A stretch of DNA of 64,000 bases from an uncultured Opitutia bacterium (GTDB lineage Bacteria; Verrucomicrobiota; Verrucomicrobiia; Opitutales; Opitutaceae). Shown here one piece after another: positions 1 to 8,564 of this stretch; positions within the stretch are counted from its first letter, which is position 1, and the number at the start of each line of letters is the position of its first letter. The translations under genes were made by a program, and so were the position numbers. The stretch lies in assembly GCA_903827245.1 (NCBI GenBank), contig CAIKHO010000022.1, positions 57,015-121,014 of the forward strand. Reading direction: 5' to 3'. A model generated the notes under the pieces. That model saw only the letters and a list, made by a program, of their open reading frames with translations, did not search any database and was not told where the DNA came from.

Positions 1-1
1 G

Positions 2-2107
2 ATCGTCATCGGCTTGGTGGCCATGTTCCGCGTCAAGAACCAGGAGGATTTTTTCCTGGGCGGACGGCGCTTTGGCAAGTTCCTCCAGATCTTTTCCTCC
101 TTCGGTCAGGCCACCAGCTCCGATACCGCCGTGGGCGCGGTCACCACCGCATATCGGGACGGCGCCGGTGGGATCTGGAGCCAGTTGGTGGGGCTGTGGG
201 CTACGCCGCTCTTCTGGTTCACCGCACCGTGGTACCGGCGAATGCGAACTCTCACCCTCGGCGACTTCTTCCACGAGCGCTACCGTTCCCAGCGGATGGC
301 CATCGCCTATTCGCTGCTGGCCAGCGCCTACCTCGTGATCGTCATCGGACTCGGCCTGAAGGCCGTGAGCTCGACCGTGATCGGCATCACACTGAAGCCG
401 GTGGCCGCCCTGACCCCCGCCGAGCACCTCGAGTACAACCAGGCTCTCCGCCTCGAGGCCCTGTCCCAGCAGGGCCCGACCGGCACGCTTAGCCCGGCCG
501 AAGCAGAGGAGCTGCAATCCCTCCGCCTGCGCCGGCCGCACCGGGAGTTTTCCTCCATCAACGAGTCCGCCCTGGTGTGGTTCATCGTCCTCATCGTGTT
601 CGTATATGGCATTGCCGGCGGGCTGGAGGCCGCGGTGTGGACGGACACCGTTCAGGGCACGCTGATCCTGATCCTGTCGATCCTGCTGGTGCCCTTCGCC
701 ATCGCCAAGCTCAACGCACTGCATGGCCTGACCGGCCTCCTGGCAGCGGGCCATACGCTGCACCAGGAGCTGCCAGGACGATTCTTCTCGCTGATGGGAT
801 CAGCGGAGAACGCGGATTTCACCTGGTACTTCGTCATCGCCCTGTCCGTGATGACCACACTGAACGTCGCGACGCAGTCGAACCAGCTTACGGCCAACGC
901 CTCGGCGCGCGACGAGCTGACGGCGAGCATCGGCTTCACCACCGGCACGATGATGAAGCGCTACTGCTCCGTGATGTGGGGTTTCCTCGGCATGCTCTGC
1001 TTCGCGCTTTACGGCCGGGAGATCCAGGATTCCGACCTCGTATGGGGCCATGCGACGCGGGACCTGCTGGGCGGCCTTGGTTTCGGGCTGGTCGGCCTGA
1101 TGATCGCCTGCCTGCTCGCGGCGCTGCAGTCCACGGCGAGCACGCTGATGATCTCCTCCTCGAGCCTGTTCACGAAGAATGTCTACGGCCCGCTCCGGCC
1201 CGGGCGCAGCGAGCGGCATTACGTGATGGTCGGCCGGATCGCCGGGGCGCTGGTGCTGCTGGCGGCGGCGCTGCTGAGCACGGCGTTCGGCTCGATCCTC
1301 GACATGCTGAAATTCATGTGGGAATTCAACGCGATCATCGCCGCCTCGTTCTGGTGCGGCATCAAGTGGCGCCGGGCGACGCGCCAGGGGGCTTGGGCGT
1401 CCATCCTGATTGCGGCCACAATGTTTGTCGCGCTGCCGCTGGCTCTGCCGACCGTCTTCCCGGGGATGCGGACGAATCCCGCGCTCCTGCGCACCACACA
1501 GCAGCGGGTGATCCCGCGGACACTGGTGGCGACGCCCCGCGACGTGGAGGAACGTGCGCGACAGGTCGCGGACTGGCACGGCGCCGGACCGGCGCCGGCG
1601 GCGCTGCACGTGGGCGAAACGGTCACCCGCGCGGTCATCATCGCCCCGAAGTCGATCTACTGGGAGCAGGGCATCACGGAGGCGAACGGCGTGAAACGGG
1701 GCGCGGGCACGTTCTACCTCGAAAGCTGGCTCCTCGACCACGTCACCGACCTGTCGGCCAATCCCCACGCGCTCAACGAGACGCTGCGCTACGCCTACAA
1801 GATCCTGCTGCCGTTCCTCGTGCTGATCGTGGTCTCACTGCTGACCGCACCCGACGAGTCGGATTCCATCGGGCGCTTTTTCGCCCGGATGCGCACGAAG
1901 GTGCGGACGAATCGCGCCGAGGACGACCAGGCTGTCCTGGCCGCCTACGCCGATCCCGACAGGACCCGCGATTGCCTGCTGCTGCCGCGTTCCCAGCTCG
2001 AGTTTTTCAAGTGGAACCGGGAGGACGTGATCGGCTTCGGCCTCGCCCTGTTCATGGCATTCGTTGTTCTGGGGCTGCTGAATTTTCTGATTCACTTCGG
2101 CGCCTGA
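2..2107 (+). CDS. Sodium:solute symporter (SSS) family transporter, 5' end cut by the window
   Basis: This is a multi-pass inner-membrane transporter of the sodium/solute symporter family, probably importing a sugar or organic acid. The reading frame is open to the first bases of the window, so the N-terminus is missing; the first visible residues are the end of a membrane helix. The short FFLGGR motif followed by a Gly/Ser/Thr-rich segment is typical of helices 1-2 of SSS proteins. About a dozen further hydrophobic segments follow. Two hydrophilic insertions stand out, around residues 130-180 and 490-590, the second lying between the last core helices. Substrate cannot be read from the sequence. 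A zinc alcohol dehydrogenase begins 43 bp downstream on the same strand, so the two are probably co-transcribed and may import and oxidise the same polyol or sugar. Confidence 0.9.
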   Translation: MVIGLVAMFRVKNQEDFFLGGRRFGKFLQIFSSFGQATSSDTAVGAVTTAYRDGAGGIWSQLVGLWATPLFWFTAPWYRRMRTLTLGDFFHERYRSQRMAIAYSLLASAYLVIVIGLGLKAVSSTVIGITLKPVAALTPAEHLEYNQALRLEALSQQGPTGTLSPAEAEELQSLRLRRPHREFSSINESALVWFIVLIVFVYGIAGGLEAAVWTDTVQGTLILILSILLVPFAIAKLNALHGLTGLLAAGHTLHQELPGRFFSLMGSAENADFTWYFVIALSVMTTLNVATQSNQLTANASARDELTASIGFTTGTMMKRYCSVMWGFLGMLCFALYGREIQDSDLVWGHATRDLLGGLGFGLVGLMIACLLAALQSTASTLMISSSSLFTKNVYGPLRPGRSERHYVMVGRIAGALVLLAAALLSTAFGSILDMLKFMWEFNAIIAASFWCGIKWRRATRQGAWASILIAATMFVALPLALPTVFPGMRTNPALLRTTQQRVIPRTLVATPRDVEERARQVADWHGAGPAPAALHVGETVTRAVIIAPKSIYWEQGITEANGVKRGAGTFYLESWLLDHVTDLSANPHALNETLRYAYKILLPFLVLIVVSLLTAPDESDSIGRFFARMRTKVRTNRAEDDQAVLAAYADPDRTRDCLLLPRSQLEFFKWNREDVIGFGLALFMAFVVLGLLNFLIHFGA

Positions 2108-2150
2108 TCCGATGTGAGCCGGCCTGCCGCTCCCGTCATCGAAACCATCC

Positions 2151-3245
2151 ATGAAAAACGAAGCAACCACCCTGCCCCGATCGATGGCCGTGGTCATGGC
2201 CCACGGCCCGGGCGATTACCGCCTCGAAGAACGTCCCGTGCCCCGCCCCGGCCCGGGCGAGGTGGTCGTCAAGGTCAAGAGCACCGGCATCTGCGCGAGC
2301 GACATCAAGTGTTACACGGGCGCCCCCATGTTCTGGGGGGACAAGGATCGAGAGGGCTATTGCCAGCCGCCCGTCACCCCGGGCCATGAATTTGTCGGCG
2401 AAGTGGTCGCGCTGGGTGAAGGCGCCGGCGACTTGTATGGCCTGGCCATCGGCGATCATGCGGTCAGCGAGCAGATCGTGCCCTGCGGCGAGTGCCGCTA
2501 TTGCCGGCGCGGCCAGTACTGGATGTGCGCGGTGCACGATATCTACGGTTTCCGGCGGAAGACGTTCGGCTCCTGGGCCGAATACATGCTCTTTCCCGCG
2601 GGGGCGCTGAATTACAAGGTGCCGAAATCCATTCCGCTGCACCACGCCGTCTTCATCGAGCCTCTCGCCTGCTCCATCCACGCGGTCGAGCGCGGGGAAA
2701 TCCAGTATCAGGACACGGTGGTCATCGCCGGCTGCGGCCCGCTCGGCTTGGGCATGGTGGCCGCCGCAAAGATGAAGGGGCCCGCCTGCATCATTGCGCT
2801 CGACCTGAACGACGACCGGCTGGAGGTGGCCAGGAGCTGCGGAGCGGACATCGGCATCAATCCCGGAAAGGAGAACGCCATCCAGAAGGTGCGCGACCTG
2901 ACCGAGGGCTACGGCTGCGACGTCTACATCGAGGCGACCGGCGCACCGGCGGCGGTCGAGCAGGGCCTGAACATGATTCGCAAGCTCGGCACCTTCGTTG
3001 AGTTCAGTGTCATGCGCGAAAAGGTCACCGTTGACTGGACCATCATCGGTGACTCCAAGGAACTTACGATCCATGGCGCTCATTTGGGGCCGTACTGCTA
3101 TCCGGTGGCGATCCGAATGATCGAGCAAAAGCTGCTGCCCATGGACCAGATTGTGACCCATCGCCTGCCCCTGAAGGATTTTCAGATCGGCCTTGATAAG
3201 GTCGTCAGTGGCCTTACCTCCGTTAAGGTGACGCTTGAACCTTGA
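2151..3245 (+). CDS. Zinc-dependent alcohol/polyol dehydrogenase (MDR superfamily)
   Basis: This is a cytoplasmic medium-chain dehydrogenase of 364 aa that oxidises a secondary alcohol, probably a polyol or sugar, with NAD(P). It shows the catalytic-zinc start CASD near residue 48, the GHE motif near residue 82 in PGHEFVGEV, and the structural-zinc cysteine cluster CGECRYCRRGQYWMC around residues 115-129. The Rossmann motif GCGPLG follows near residue 196. The length matches threonine dehydrogenase-like and sorbitol dehydrogenase-like enzymes, and the overall pattern is closest to tetritol/erythritol-type dehydrogenases; this narrower guess is weak. The gene follows the symporter closely and likely shares its transcript. 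The ATG start is taken because the family N-terminus aligns from there. Confidence 0.88.
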   Translation: MKNEATTLPRSMAVVMAHGPGDYRLEERPVPRPGPGEVVVKVKSTGICASDIKCYTGAPMFWGDKDREGYCQPPVTPGHEFVGEVVALGEGAGDLYGLAIGDHAVSEQIVPCGECRYCRRGQYWMCAVHDIYGFRRKTFGSWAEYMLFPAGALNYKVPKSIPLHHAVFIEPLACSIHAVERGEIQYQDTVVIAGCGPLGLGMVAAAKMKGPACIIALDLNDDRLEVARSCGADIGINPGKENAIQKVRDLTEGYGCDVYIEATGAPAAVEQGLNMIRKLGTFVEFSVMREKVTVDWTIIGDSKELTIHGAHLGPYCYPVAIRMIEQKLLPMDQIVTHRLPLKDFQIGLDKVVSGLTSVKVTLEP

Positions 3246-3502
3246 TTTACCCGCCAATGACCGCGGGGCTTGCGCCCCCTTTACAGGCGGGTTGCTCCAG
3301 GCACTGGCGCCGCACGTGAACGATTGCGCCCAAAACAAGTTCCGTGAAACGCCCTCGCGCGTTGAGCAATGCGCTTCAGGAAGCGCGATTGCACCCCCAA
3401 GTCCTGAGGCGCGCTGAGCCGGACTCTTTCAGTCATTTCACGGGGCACTTTCATTCGGGTGTAATGCACTTCGTGGTGCCACACCGAAGCTGGCCGAGCG
3501 GC

Positions 3503-3877
3503 TCAAAGCGTTTTCAGATAGGCGATGATATCCAGGCGATCCTTCGGATCCTTCACACCGGACAGCGGCATCACGCTTCCCGGCACGACCTTTTGCGGAT
3601 CGGTCAAGTAGGCATCGAGGATTTTTTCCTCCCAGAGAATATTGGCGGCCTTCATGGCCCGGCTATACCGGAAACCCGGCGCGGAGCCCGACTTCCGGCC
3701 CACGATGCCGGCCAGGCCGGGGCCCGTGCCGTTGACGGTGGTCGTGGCGTGGCAGACCACGCACAGGGCATACAGCTGCTTGCCTTTGTCGGCGTCCGCG
3801 GCGCGCGCTGTCGTGGCGGCACCGAGAACAGCCAGCATCAGGGCAAGCCGAACAAGAAGCCTGCTCCCTTGGAGACG
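3503..3877 (-). CDS. Small secreted class I cytochrome c
   Basis: This is a periplasmic mono-haem electron carrier. It has one CVVCH haem-binding motif soon after the predicted signal-peptide cleavage site (after TARA), a GPGL motif, and a distal methionine in the VVPGSVMPLSG segment. The size is usual for cytochrome c552-like proteins. The gene lies just downstream of the GMC oxidoreductase and subunit-3 genes on the same strand, so it is the natural electron acceptor of that flavoprotein. The start is uncertain: the frame is open up to an ATG at 3985, but that extension translates intergenic repeat DNA, including a CHPERSE-type element. A TTG at 3877, contributed by the repeat, would give an arginine-containing n-region and a normal signal peptide, so I chose it; a later ATG at 3838 gives too short a leader. 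Confidence 0.8.
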   Translation of the reverse strand, partial: RLQGSRLLVRLALMLAVLGAATTARAADADKGKQLYALCVVCHATTTVNGTGPGLAGIVGRKSGSAPGFRYSRAMKAANILWEEKILDAYLTDPQKVVPGSVMPLSGVKDPKDRLDIIAYLKTL

Positions 3878-3923
3878 CAACCTCCCCGTCGCTGTCTGAA
3901 CGCGACCGGGAGGTCGCGTCCCC
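3871..3923. repeat. Palindromic repeat, family C copy 1
   Basis: This imperfect inverted repeat of about 53 bp has arms reading as gcgacctcccggtcgc-like sequence and its complement. Related copies lie at 8482-8534 and 15944-15995. Here it overlaps the 5' end of the cytochrome c frame. A different common bacterial intergenic element, whose translation contains CHPERSE, abuts it at about 3930-3960. Confidence 0.75.
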
Positions 3924-3987
3924 ATCCAAGCAACCTCACTGCGTTCCGGATGACAGGGCAATGCCATGGATCGTGCTGAAGGCATGC

Positions 3988-5748
3988 CTAAAGCCGGCCC
4001 GGCTTGCCGACATAGCGCACCAGGTCGTCGCCGAGCCGCAGCGCCAGCGCGGCGATCGGCCCGGTGGGATTGTAGCCCGAATTGTGCGGCAGCACCGAGG
4101 CGCCAACGACAAACAGGTTGGGCGCATCCCAGTGCTGCAGATGCGGCGACACCACGCTGGTGCGGGGATCGGTGCCCATGGGGGTGCCGCCAACGATATG
4201 GGTCGACTGGTAGGCCCGGGTATCGAACGGGCTCTTCCGCGGCACCGCCGGGCCGACAATTTTTGCGTCGGTCGCGTGGGCGATGGCCTCCATTTTTTTG
4301 GTTACGTACTCGGACATGCGCATTTCATTTTTCTGCCAGTCAAAGGTCATGCGTACCAGAGGCTGCCCAAAGGCATCCGTATACGTGGGATCGAGATCGA
4401 GGAAGTTCTCGCGGTGCGGGTAGCACGTAGCCTGGGCCGTGAGGGCAAAGCTGTGTGAATACCAATCCGCGTTCGCCTGCTTCCATGCCGTCCCCCAGCG
4501 CGGCGTACCGGGTGGCACCCGCCGGCCCCGGATCGGCATGCCGCCCTTGAGGTTCGCGGTGATTGCCCCTCCGCCGAGGAAGCCCAGGCCCGTGTGGTCG
4601 AAGTTGTCCGCGTTGAATTCGTCGATGTTCACTCCTGAGCAACCGGCGGCGAGGAAGGGATTGATCCAACGGTCCGGGAAAAACAGGTTCACCAACGAGC
4701 TGGTCTGGTAGCAAAAATTCCGCCCGACCACGCCCTTCCCCGTCACCGGATCATATTTTTCGCCAATGCCTGCCATCAGCAGAAGCTTGGCATTGGTCAT
4801 GGTGAACGCGCCCAGCACGACTACGTCCGCCGGCTGCTCGTACTCCTCGCCGGTCAGCAGGTCCACGTAACGCACGCCTGTCACCCTCCGGCCGTCGCGG
4901 TCGTAATCGACGCCAAGGACATGGCAGTTCAGGCGGATTTCAAACTGGGGCCGCTCCAGCAGCACCGGAAAGAGCAGCAGCTCCGGCGTCGCCTTGGCCT
5001 TCGCCTCGCACATGAAGCGGTCGCAGTGGCCGCAATACTGGCACGCGCCGAGTTTCAATCCATCCGGATTCGTATAGGTGCCGGACGAATTTCCCGCGGC
5101 CATCCGGAACGGCTTGTAGCCGAGCTTCTCGGCCGTGGCCTTCAAGATCAGCCCCGCCTCCGTGAACTCCAGGGGCGGCTGCGGGTATTCGTTGCGCCGG
5201 GGAGCCTCGAAGGGATTTCCGCCCGCCTGGATCTGGCCGTTGAGGTTTCCCGCCTTGCCGGAAATGCCGAAGAGCTTCTCGAACAAGTCGTGGTACGATT
5301 CCAGCTCCGCATAGCCGACGCCCCAGTCCTGAATCAGGATTTCCGGCGCGATCGCCGTCTTTCCATAACGCGACTCCAACCGTGTGCGCAGCGCCGGATC
5401 ATATTCCGGCCAGCGCCACGTAATGCCCGTCCAGTGATTGCCCGCCCCGCCGCGGCCTTCACCGGGCAGAAACGCCTCCATCCGCCGCACCGGCAGCGCG
5501 GAATCCTTCCGCGAATGACGCAGGCTGTACGTCTGCACCGCCCAGTCCTGCACCAGCCCCTGCCGGACATCCCAGCGCAACTCGTCCCGCTGGTTCGGCA
5601 GTTTTTCCGCCGCGCCGTTGCTCGGATTTCCCCCGCGCTCCAGCACGAGCACTTCGATACCCTGCGCGGTCAATTGCCGGGAAATCAGGCCGGCGGTCAG
5701 GCCGCCGCCAACAATGACGACCGTGCGTTTCTTGAGTCGGGTGGCCAT
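3988..5748 (-). CDS. GMC family FAD-dependent oxidoreductase, large subunit (glycoside/gluconate dehydrogenase-like)
   Basis: This 586-aa flavoprotein belongs to the glucose-methanol-choline family and oxidises a sugar or alcohol hydroxyl. The N-terminal FAD-binding motif VIVGGGLTAG lies at about residues 11-20. A cysteine-containing segment with QYCGHCDRFMC around residue 240 and the C-terminal GMC signature (HIVGGTPMG, then NSGYNPTGPIAALALR) are visible. These resemble gluconate or fructose dehydrogenase large subunits and the glycoside-3-dehydrogenases of Bacteroidota and Verrucomicrobiota. There is no signal peptide of its own. The upstream gene on the same strand, 12 bp away, encodes a Tat-signalled subunit-3-like partner, so the flavoprotein is probably exported as a passenger of that small subunit. 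Electrons would pass to the cytochrome c encoded just downstream. The exact substrate is unknown. Confidence 0.9.
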   Translation of the reverse strand: MATRLKKRTVVIVGGGLTAGLISRQLTAQGIEVLVLERGGNPSNGAAEKLPNQRDELRWDVRQGLVQDWAVQTYSLRHSRKDSALPVRRMEAFLPGEGRGGAGNHWTGITWRWPEYDPALRTRLESRYGKTAIAPEILIQDWGVGYAELESYHDLFEKLFGISGKAGNLNGQIQAGGNPFEAPRRNEYPQPPLEFTEAGLILKATAEKLGYKPFRMAAGNSSGTYTNPDGLKLGACQYCGHCDRFMCEAKAKATPELLLFPVLLERPQFEIRLNCHVLGVDYDRDGRRVTGVRYVDLLTGEEYEQPADVVVLGAFTMTNAKLLLMAGIGEKYDPVTGKGVVGRNFCYQTSSLVNLFFPDRWINPFLAAGCSGVNIDEFNADNFDHTGLGFLGGGAITANLKGGMPIRGRRVPPGTPRWGTAWKQANADWYSHSFALTAQATCYPHRENFLDLDPTYTDAFGQPLVRMTFDWQKNEMRMSEYVTKKMEAIAHATDAKIVGPAVPRKSPFDTRAYQSTHIVGGTPMGTDPRTSVVSPHLQHWDAPNLFVVGASVLPHNSGYNPTGPIAALALRLGDDLVRYVGKPGRL

Positions 5749-5760
5749 CGGCGCGCGATC

Positions 5761-6495
5761 CTAGCTGAAATCCGCAATGGACTTCGGATCCGCGGCCCCG
5801 GGAAAGGGCTTGCCGCGAAATTCCAGCATGTCGTTCGCGTGGGTGGCCGGCAGCCCGGGATAACCCACCATCTTCCAGAAAACCTTGTTGATGTTTCCGC
5901 CATAGAGCGGATCCGCAAAACAGGCCTGCTCGAACAGGGGATAAACGAGCCCGTTGAACCATGCCCCGAGCGCAAAGTGACTGTCGTCGAGCTTGTCCGC
6001 CGCGAGATCCTGCAAAAAGGTCTCGGCCTCGGCCGGGGCCAGCTCCTCGAAGCGTTTGCCATGTGCCTTCCGGCAGGCTGCGGTGGCCGCGGCCACGCCG
6101 GCTTTGAAATATTGCTCGGGTGTCAGCGGCAGCTGATAACCCAACTCGGGCCGGCCGGCCGGCCACGGACCCTGGCGGTACAGCCGCGCACCCCGGCCAA
6201 AATCCCCGGCCAGCTGCCGGTCGATGAAGACCGCCAGGCCGCAATCCACGCCATTTGGCGTCAGCTGATCCGCCGGGCACATGAGATTCAGCATGGCCTC
6301 GAGCAATCCGGCTTCATCCGGGCTCAGCGAAGCATAACCGGGCAACGGGCCGGCGGCCGGGGCCGGCGGCGGCGCCACGCCCGCGGGCGCATCCGCGGCG
6401 AGCAAGCCAGCGGTCAGCGGCGCGGTCGCCGCCGCCAACGCCACCTGTCGCAGAAAGCCGCGCCGGCCCTGCGGGTCATTTTTATCCGGGGTCAT
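5761..6495 (-). CDS. Gluconate 2-dehydrogenase subunit 3-like protein with Tat signal
   Basis: This is the small partner of the adjacent GMC flavoprotein. It has a twin-arginine leader (GRRGFLRQVALAAATAPL) in the first 35 residues, followed by an Ala/Pro-rich linker and an alpha-helical domain of the gluconate 2-dehydrogenase subunit 3 type (LSPDEAGLLEAMLNLMCPAD, then a C-terminal YPGLPATHAND segment). In characterised relatives this subunit binds the catalytic subunit and provides the Tat signal for the complex. The gene lies directly upstream of the GMC gene on the same strand. I chose the ATG at 6495 because it puts the twin arginines in the usual place; in-frame starts at 6516 (ATG) and 6534 (TTG) also exist. 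The length of about 244 aa is normal. Confidence 0.85.
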   Translation of the reverse strand: MTPDKNDPQGRRGFLRQVALAAATAPLTAGLLAADAPAGVAPPPAPAAGPLPGYASLSPDEAGLLEAMLNLMCPADQLTPNGVDCGLAVFIDRQLAGDFGRGARLYRQGPWPAGRPELGYQLPLTPEQYFKAGVAAATAACRKAHGKRFEELAPAEAETFLQDLAADKLDDSHFALGAWFNGLVYPLFEQACFADPLYGGNINKVFWKMVGYPGLPATHANDMLEFRGKPFPGAADPKSIADFS

Positions 6496-6553
6496 GGGGT
6501 AATCCGTTGGTAGCATCAATCGCGACTCGGTCAAACCCTGGCTGGCCGAAACT

Positions 6554-6602
6554 GTAGCCCACCTCGTCGAGGTGGCCAGTCAGCCCACCGAGCTGGCCTG
6601 CA
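6554..6602. repeat. Intergenic palindrome (single copy of its type seen)
   Basis: Two short hairpins lie side by side: cccacctcgtcgaggtgg and a gccag...ctggc pair. The outer bases resemble the gtag...ctac ends of the other palindromes in this window. It fills the gap between the subunit-3 gene and the small secreted protein gene. Confidence 0.45.
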
Positions 6603-6604
6603 AC

Positions 6605-7093
6605 TCATTTCCCCTTGGCCTTCTCGTCCGGCGGTGGCGTCTTCGCCGGAGCCAGCCAGCTGGCCAGGCGCTGGTACTCGAGGTTCAGGTCGACGCGCAA
6701 TTCATCGTAGCGGGCCTGATCGTAGGTCGCGCGAATGTCCTCGCGCCGGACCTTGAACTCGTCGAGTCGCGCCTTCGTGGCGACGTGATGCGCGGCATCG
6801 TCATCCTGCGCGAGCAGCGTTTCAAAGCGGGCGATCGCGCCGTCGAGCACGTCCAGGGCCGCCTTTTGCTCGGCGGTGTGCGTCGGCGGCGGTTCAGCCG
6901 CACCCCGCGCCGGAAGCACGGGGCCGGTCAACGCCAACACCCCGGCAACCCAGAGGCAAAACCAGCGGAAGGCTGCTCCCTGTAGAGGCGTTCCTTGCGG
7001 ACGCCCGGCTTGGTCCCGCCGAACCGGGCGTCCGCGAGGAACGCCCCTACGCCGATCGTTCGGCTTCGATGATTTTTTTTCCACCCGTTGCAT
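6605..7093 (-). CDS. Small secreted hypothetical protein, N-terminus overlapping a palindromic repeat
   Basis: I do not recognise this protein. From about residue 44 it has a hydrophobic segment ending in an Ala-rich cleavage-like site (VLALTGPVLPARGA). A charged, mostly helical domain of about 90 residues follows (EQKAALDVLDGAIARFETLLAQDDD...), then a Lys/Pro-rich tail. It lies 9 bp downstream of the DUF1552 gene on the same strand and probably shares its operon. The ATG at 7093 gives a 162-aa product, but residues ~15-37 are translated from a 69-bp palindromic repeat. The original start was therefore either upstream of an in-frame repeat insertion or is a GTG/TTG inside the hydrophobic segment. 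Export is inferred from the leader only. Confidence 0.5.
   Translation of the reverse strand: MQRVEKKSSKPNDRRRGVPRGRPVRRDQAGRPQGTPLQGAAFRWFCLWVAGVLALTGPVLPARGAAEPPPTHTAEQKAALDVLDGAIARFETLLAQDDDAAHHVATKARLDEFKVRREDIRATYDQARYDELRVDLNLEYQRLASWLAPAKTPPPDEKAKGK
6982..7050. repeat. Palindromic repeat, family D copy 1
   Basis: This 69-bp near-perfect inverted repeat has arms reading gtagaggcgttccttgcgg... and its complement around a short centre. Half-copies of the same arm occur near 59939 and 26033. Here the repeat is read in frame by the 5' part of the small hypothetical gene. Confidence 0.85.
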
Positions 7094-7102
7094 GCGTTGG
7101 GT

Positions 7103-8440
7103 TCAGGCCATCTCCAGGCCGCGCATCGTGCCGGTCGAGGAGGCGAATTTGTCCTCCTCGATTCCCATCCGTTGCAGCATCGAGACGAAAAGATTCGGCA
7201 GCGGATAATTGCGCTCCCGGTCAAAGCCGAGGTGCTGGCCATGGCGGAATCCGCCGCCGGCAAAAATAACCGGCATGTTGGTGCAGACGTGCGCGTTCGC
7301 GTCGCCGAGGTTGGAGCCGTACAGCACCATGGTGCGGTCCAGGAGCGACTCTCCGCCTTCGCTGACGGCCTTGAGGTCCGTGTAAAGGTTCGCGAGCAAT
7401 TTCATGTGCACGAGGTCGAGCGCCTTCAGCTGGGCCAGTTTCTCCGGGGATTTGCCGTGATGCGAAAGATTGTGGTAGCCCTCCGTGATCGGCACGTCGG
7501 GAATGCCCTCCACGGCCGGCGTCGAGGCGCTGTCGAGCATCAGGGAGATCGAGCGGGTCGAGTCCGTCTGGAAGGCGAGCCCGGCCAGGTCATACATGAG
7601 TTTCACCTTGGCCATGTAGGCTGCCGGGCTGGCGGGATCGACCGGCACGGGGACATGGACGACGGGCTTGGGCTTGGTCTCCCAGCCCTGCGACTCCTGC
7701 AGGCGGTGCTCGAGGTCGCGCACGCTGGTGAAATACTGGTCCAGCCGGTCGCGGTCGTTCGCACCCACGGAGCGCTGCAGGTTTTTCGCCTGCTGGGCGA
7801 CGGTATCGAGGATGCTCCGTCCCGTGTCCAGCTTGAGGATCTGCGCGTCGACTTCCGCCTGCGTGCCCTGGAGGAAAAGCTGCTTGAAGACTTCCGCCGC
7901 CTTGTCCTCCGGCGGGATGGCCACACCGGTCCCGGTGCACGACAGGCTGCGGCTGCGGGTGTTGACGGAAAGCGTGAGCGAGGGAAACCGCGTCAGGGTC
8001 CCGAGGTGTTCCGCGATGTGCTGGTCGAGCGAGATGGTGTTGTGAAACGACCCGCTGCCGGGATGCGGCGCGGCCGTGAGGAAGCACACATCCGCCGGGT
8101 GCCCGCTGTCGACTGAGGGGTGCGACACCCCGCTGAAAACGGTGAAGTCATTGCGATGCTCCTGCAGCAGCTGGAGGTACGGCGACGCCACGTAATCGCG
8201 CCCGGCACCCTGCGGGAAAAAGTCGCGGCCGAGCAGGCCGAGGTTGTTGCAGACCGCAAACATCCGGCGCGGCGGCGCCCCGGGCGCAAGAGGCGCGGCA
8301 GACGACGCGGCCCGCGCGAACGACGGCAGCATCGAGTCGAGCAACGGCAGCGCCAGCGCGATGCCGGTCCCCTGCAGGAAGCGACGGCGGGAGATGGGAC
8401 GGCGGGTCGCGATGAAAGGGGCGGAAGATTTTGAGTTCAT
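7103..8440 (-). CDS. DUF1552 domain-containing secreted protein (Tat signal)
   Basis: This is an exported protein of the DUF1552 family, whose role is unknown and which is common in Planctomycetota and Verrucomicrobiota. A twin-arginine leader ([23 protein letters not shown]) precedes a domain with the family's [19 protein letters not shown] and [23 protein letters not shown] segments. It is encoded downstream of the large DUF1592-type protein on the same strand, the usual pairing for these families. The pair is thought to act in an extracytoplasmic redox process, but no reaction is established. I chose the ATG at 8440; upstream extension to 8545 would translate the palindromic repeat at 8482-8534. 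Confidence 0.88.
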   Translation of the reverse strand: MNSKSSAPFIATRRPISRRRFLQGTGIALALPLLDSMLPSFARAASSAAPLAPGAPPRRMFAVCNNLGLLGRDFFPQGAGRDYVASPYLQLLQEHRNDFTVFSGVSHPSVDSGHPADVCFLTAAPHPGSGSFHNTISLDQHIAEHLGTLTRFPSLTLSVNTRSRSLSCTGTGVAIPPEDKAAEVFKQLFLQGTQAEVDAQILKLDTGRSILDTVAQQAKNLQRSVGANDRDRLDQYFTSVRDLEHRLQESQGWETKPKPVVHVPVPVDPASPAAYMAKVKLMYDLAGLAFQTDSTRSISLMLDSASTPAVEGIPDVPITEGYHNLSHHGKSPEKLAQLKALDLVHMKLLANLYTDLKAVSEGGESLLDRTMVLYGSNLGDANAHVCTNMPVIFAGGGFRHGQHLGFDRERNYPLPNLFVSMLQRMGIEEDKFASSTGTMRGLEMA

Positions 8441-8481
8441 AGTCTTTTGAGCGCCGACGCCGTAATCAGGATGAAGGGGAT

Positions 8482-8534
8482 GGAGCAGCGACCTCCCGGT
8501 CGCTGTCCGAGCGCGACCGGGAGGTTGCGTCTCC
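8482..8534. repeat. Palindromic repeat, family C copy 2
   Basis: This 53-bp inverted repeat lies between the DUF1592-type gene and the DUF1552 gene. It is nearly identical to copies at 3871-3923 and 15944-15995. In the transcript of this operon it would form a strong hairpin just upstream of the DUF1552 start. Confidence 0.8.
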
Positions 8535-8564
8535 AGCTTGTCCAACGTTTCGACGGTGCGTTGT

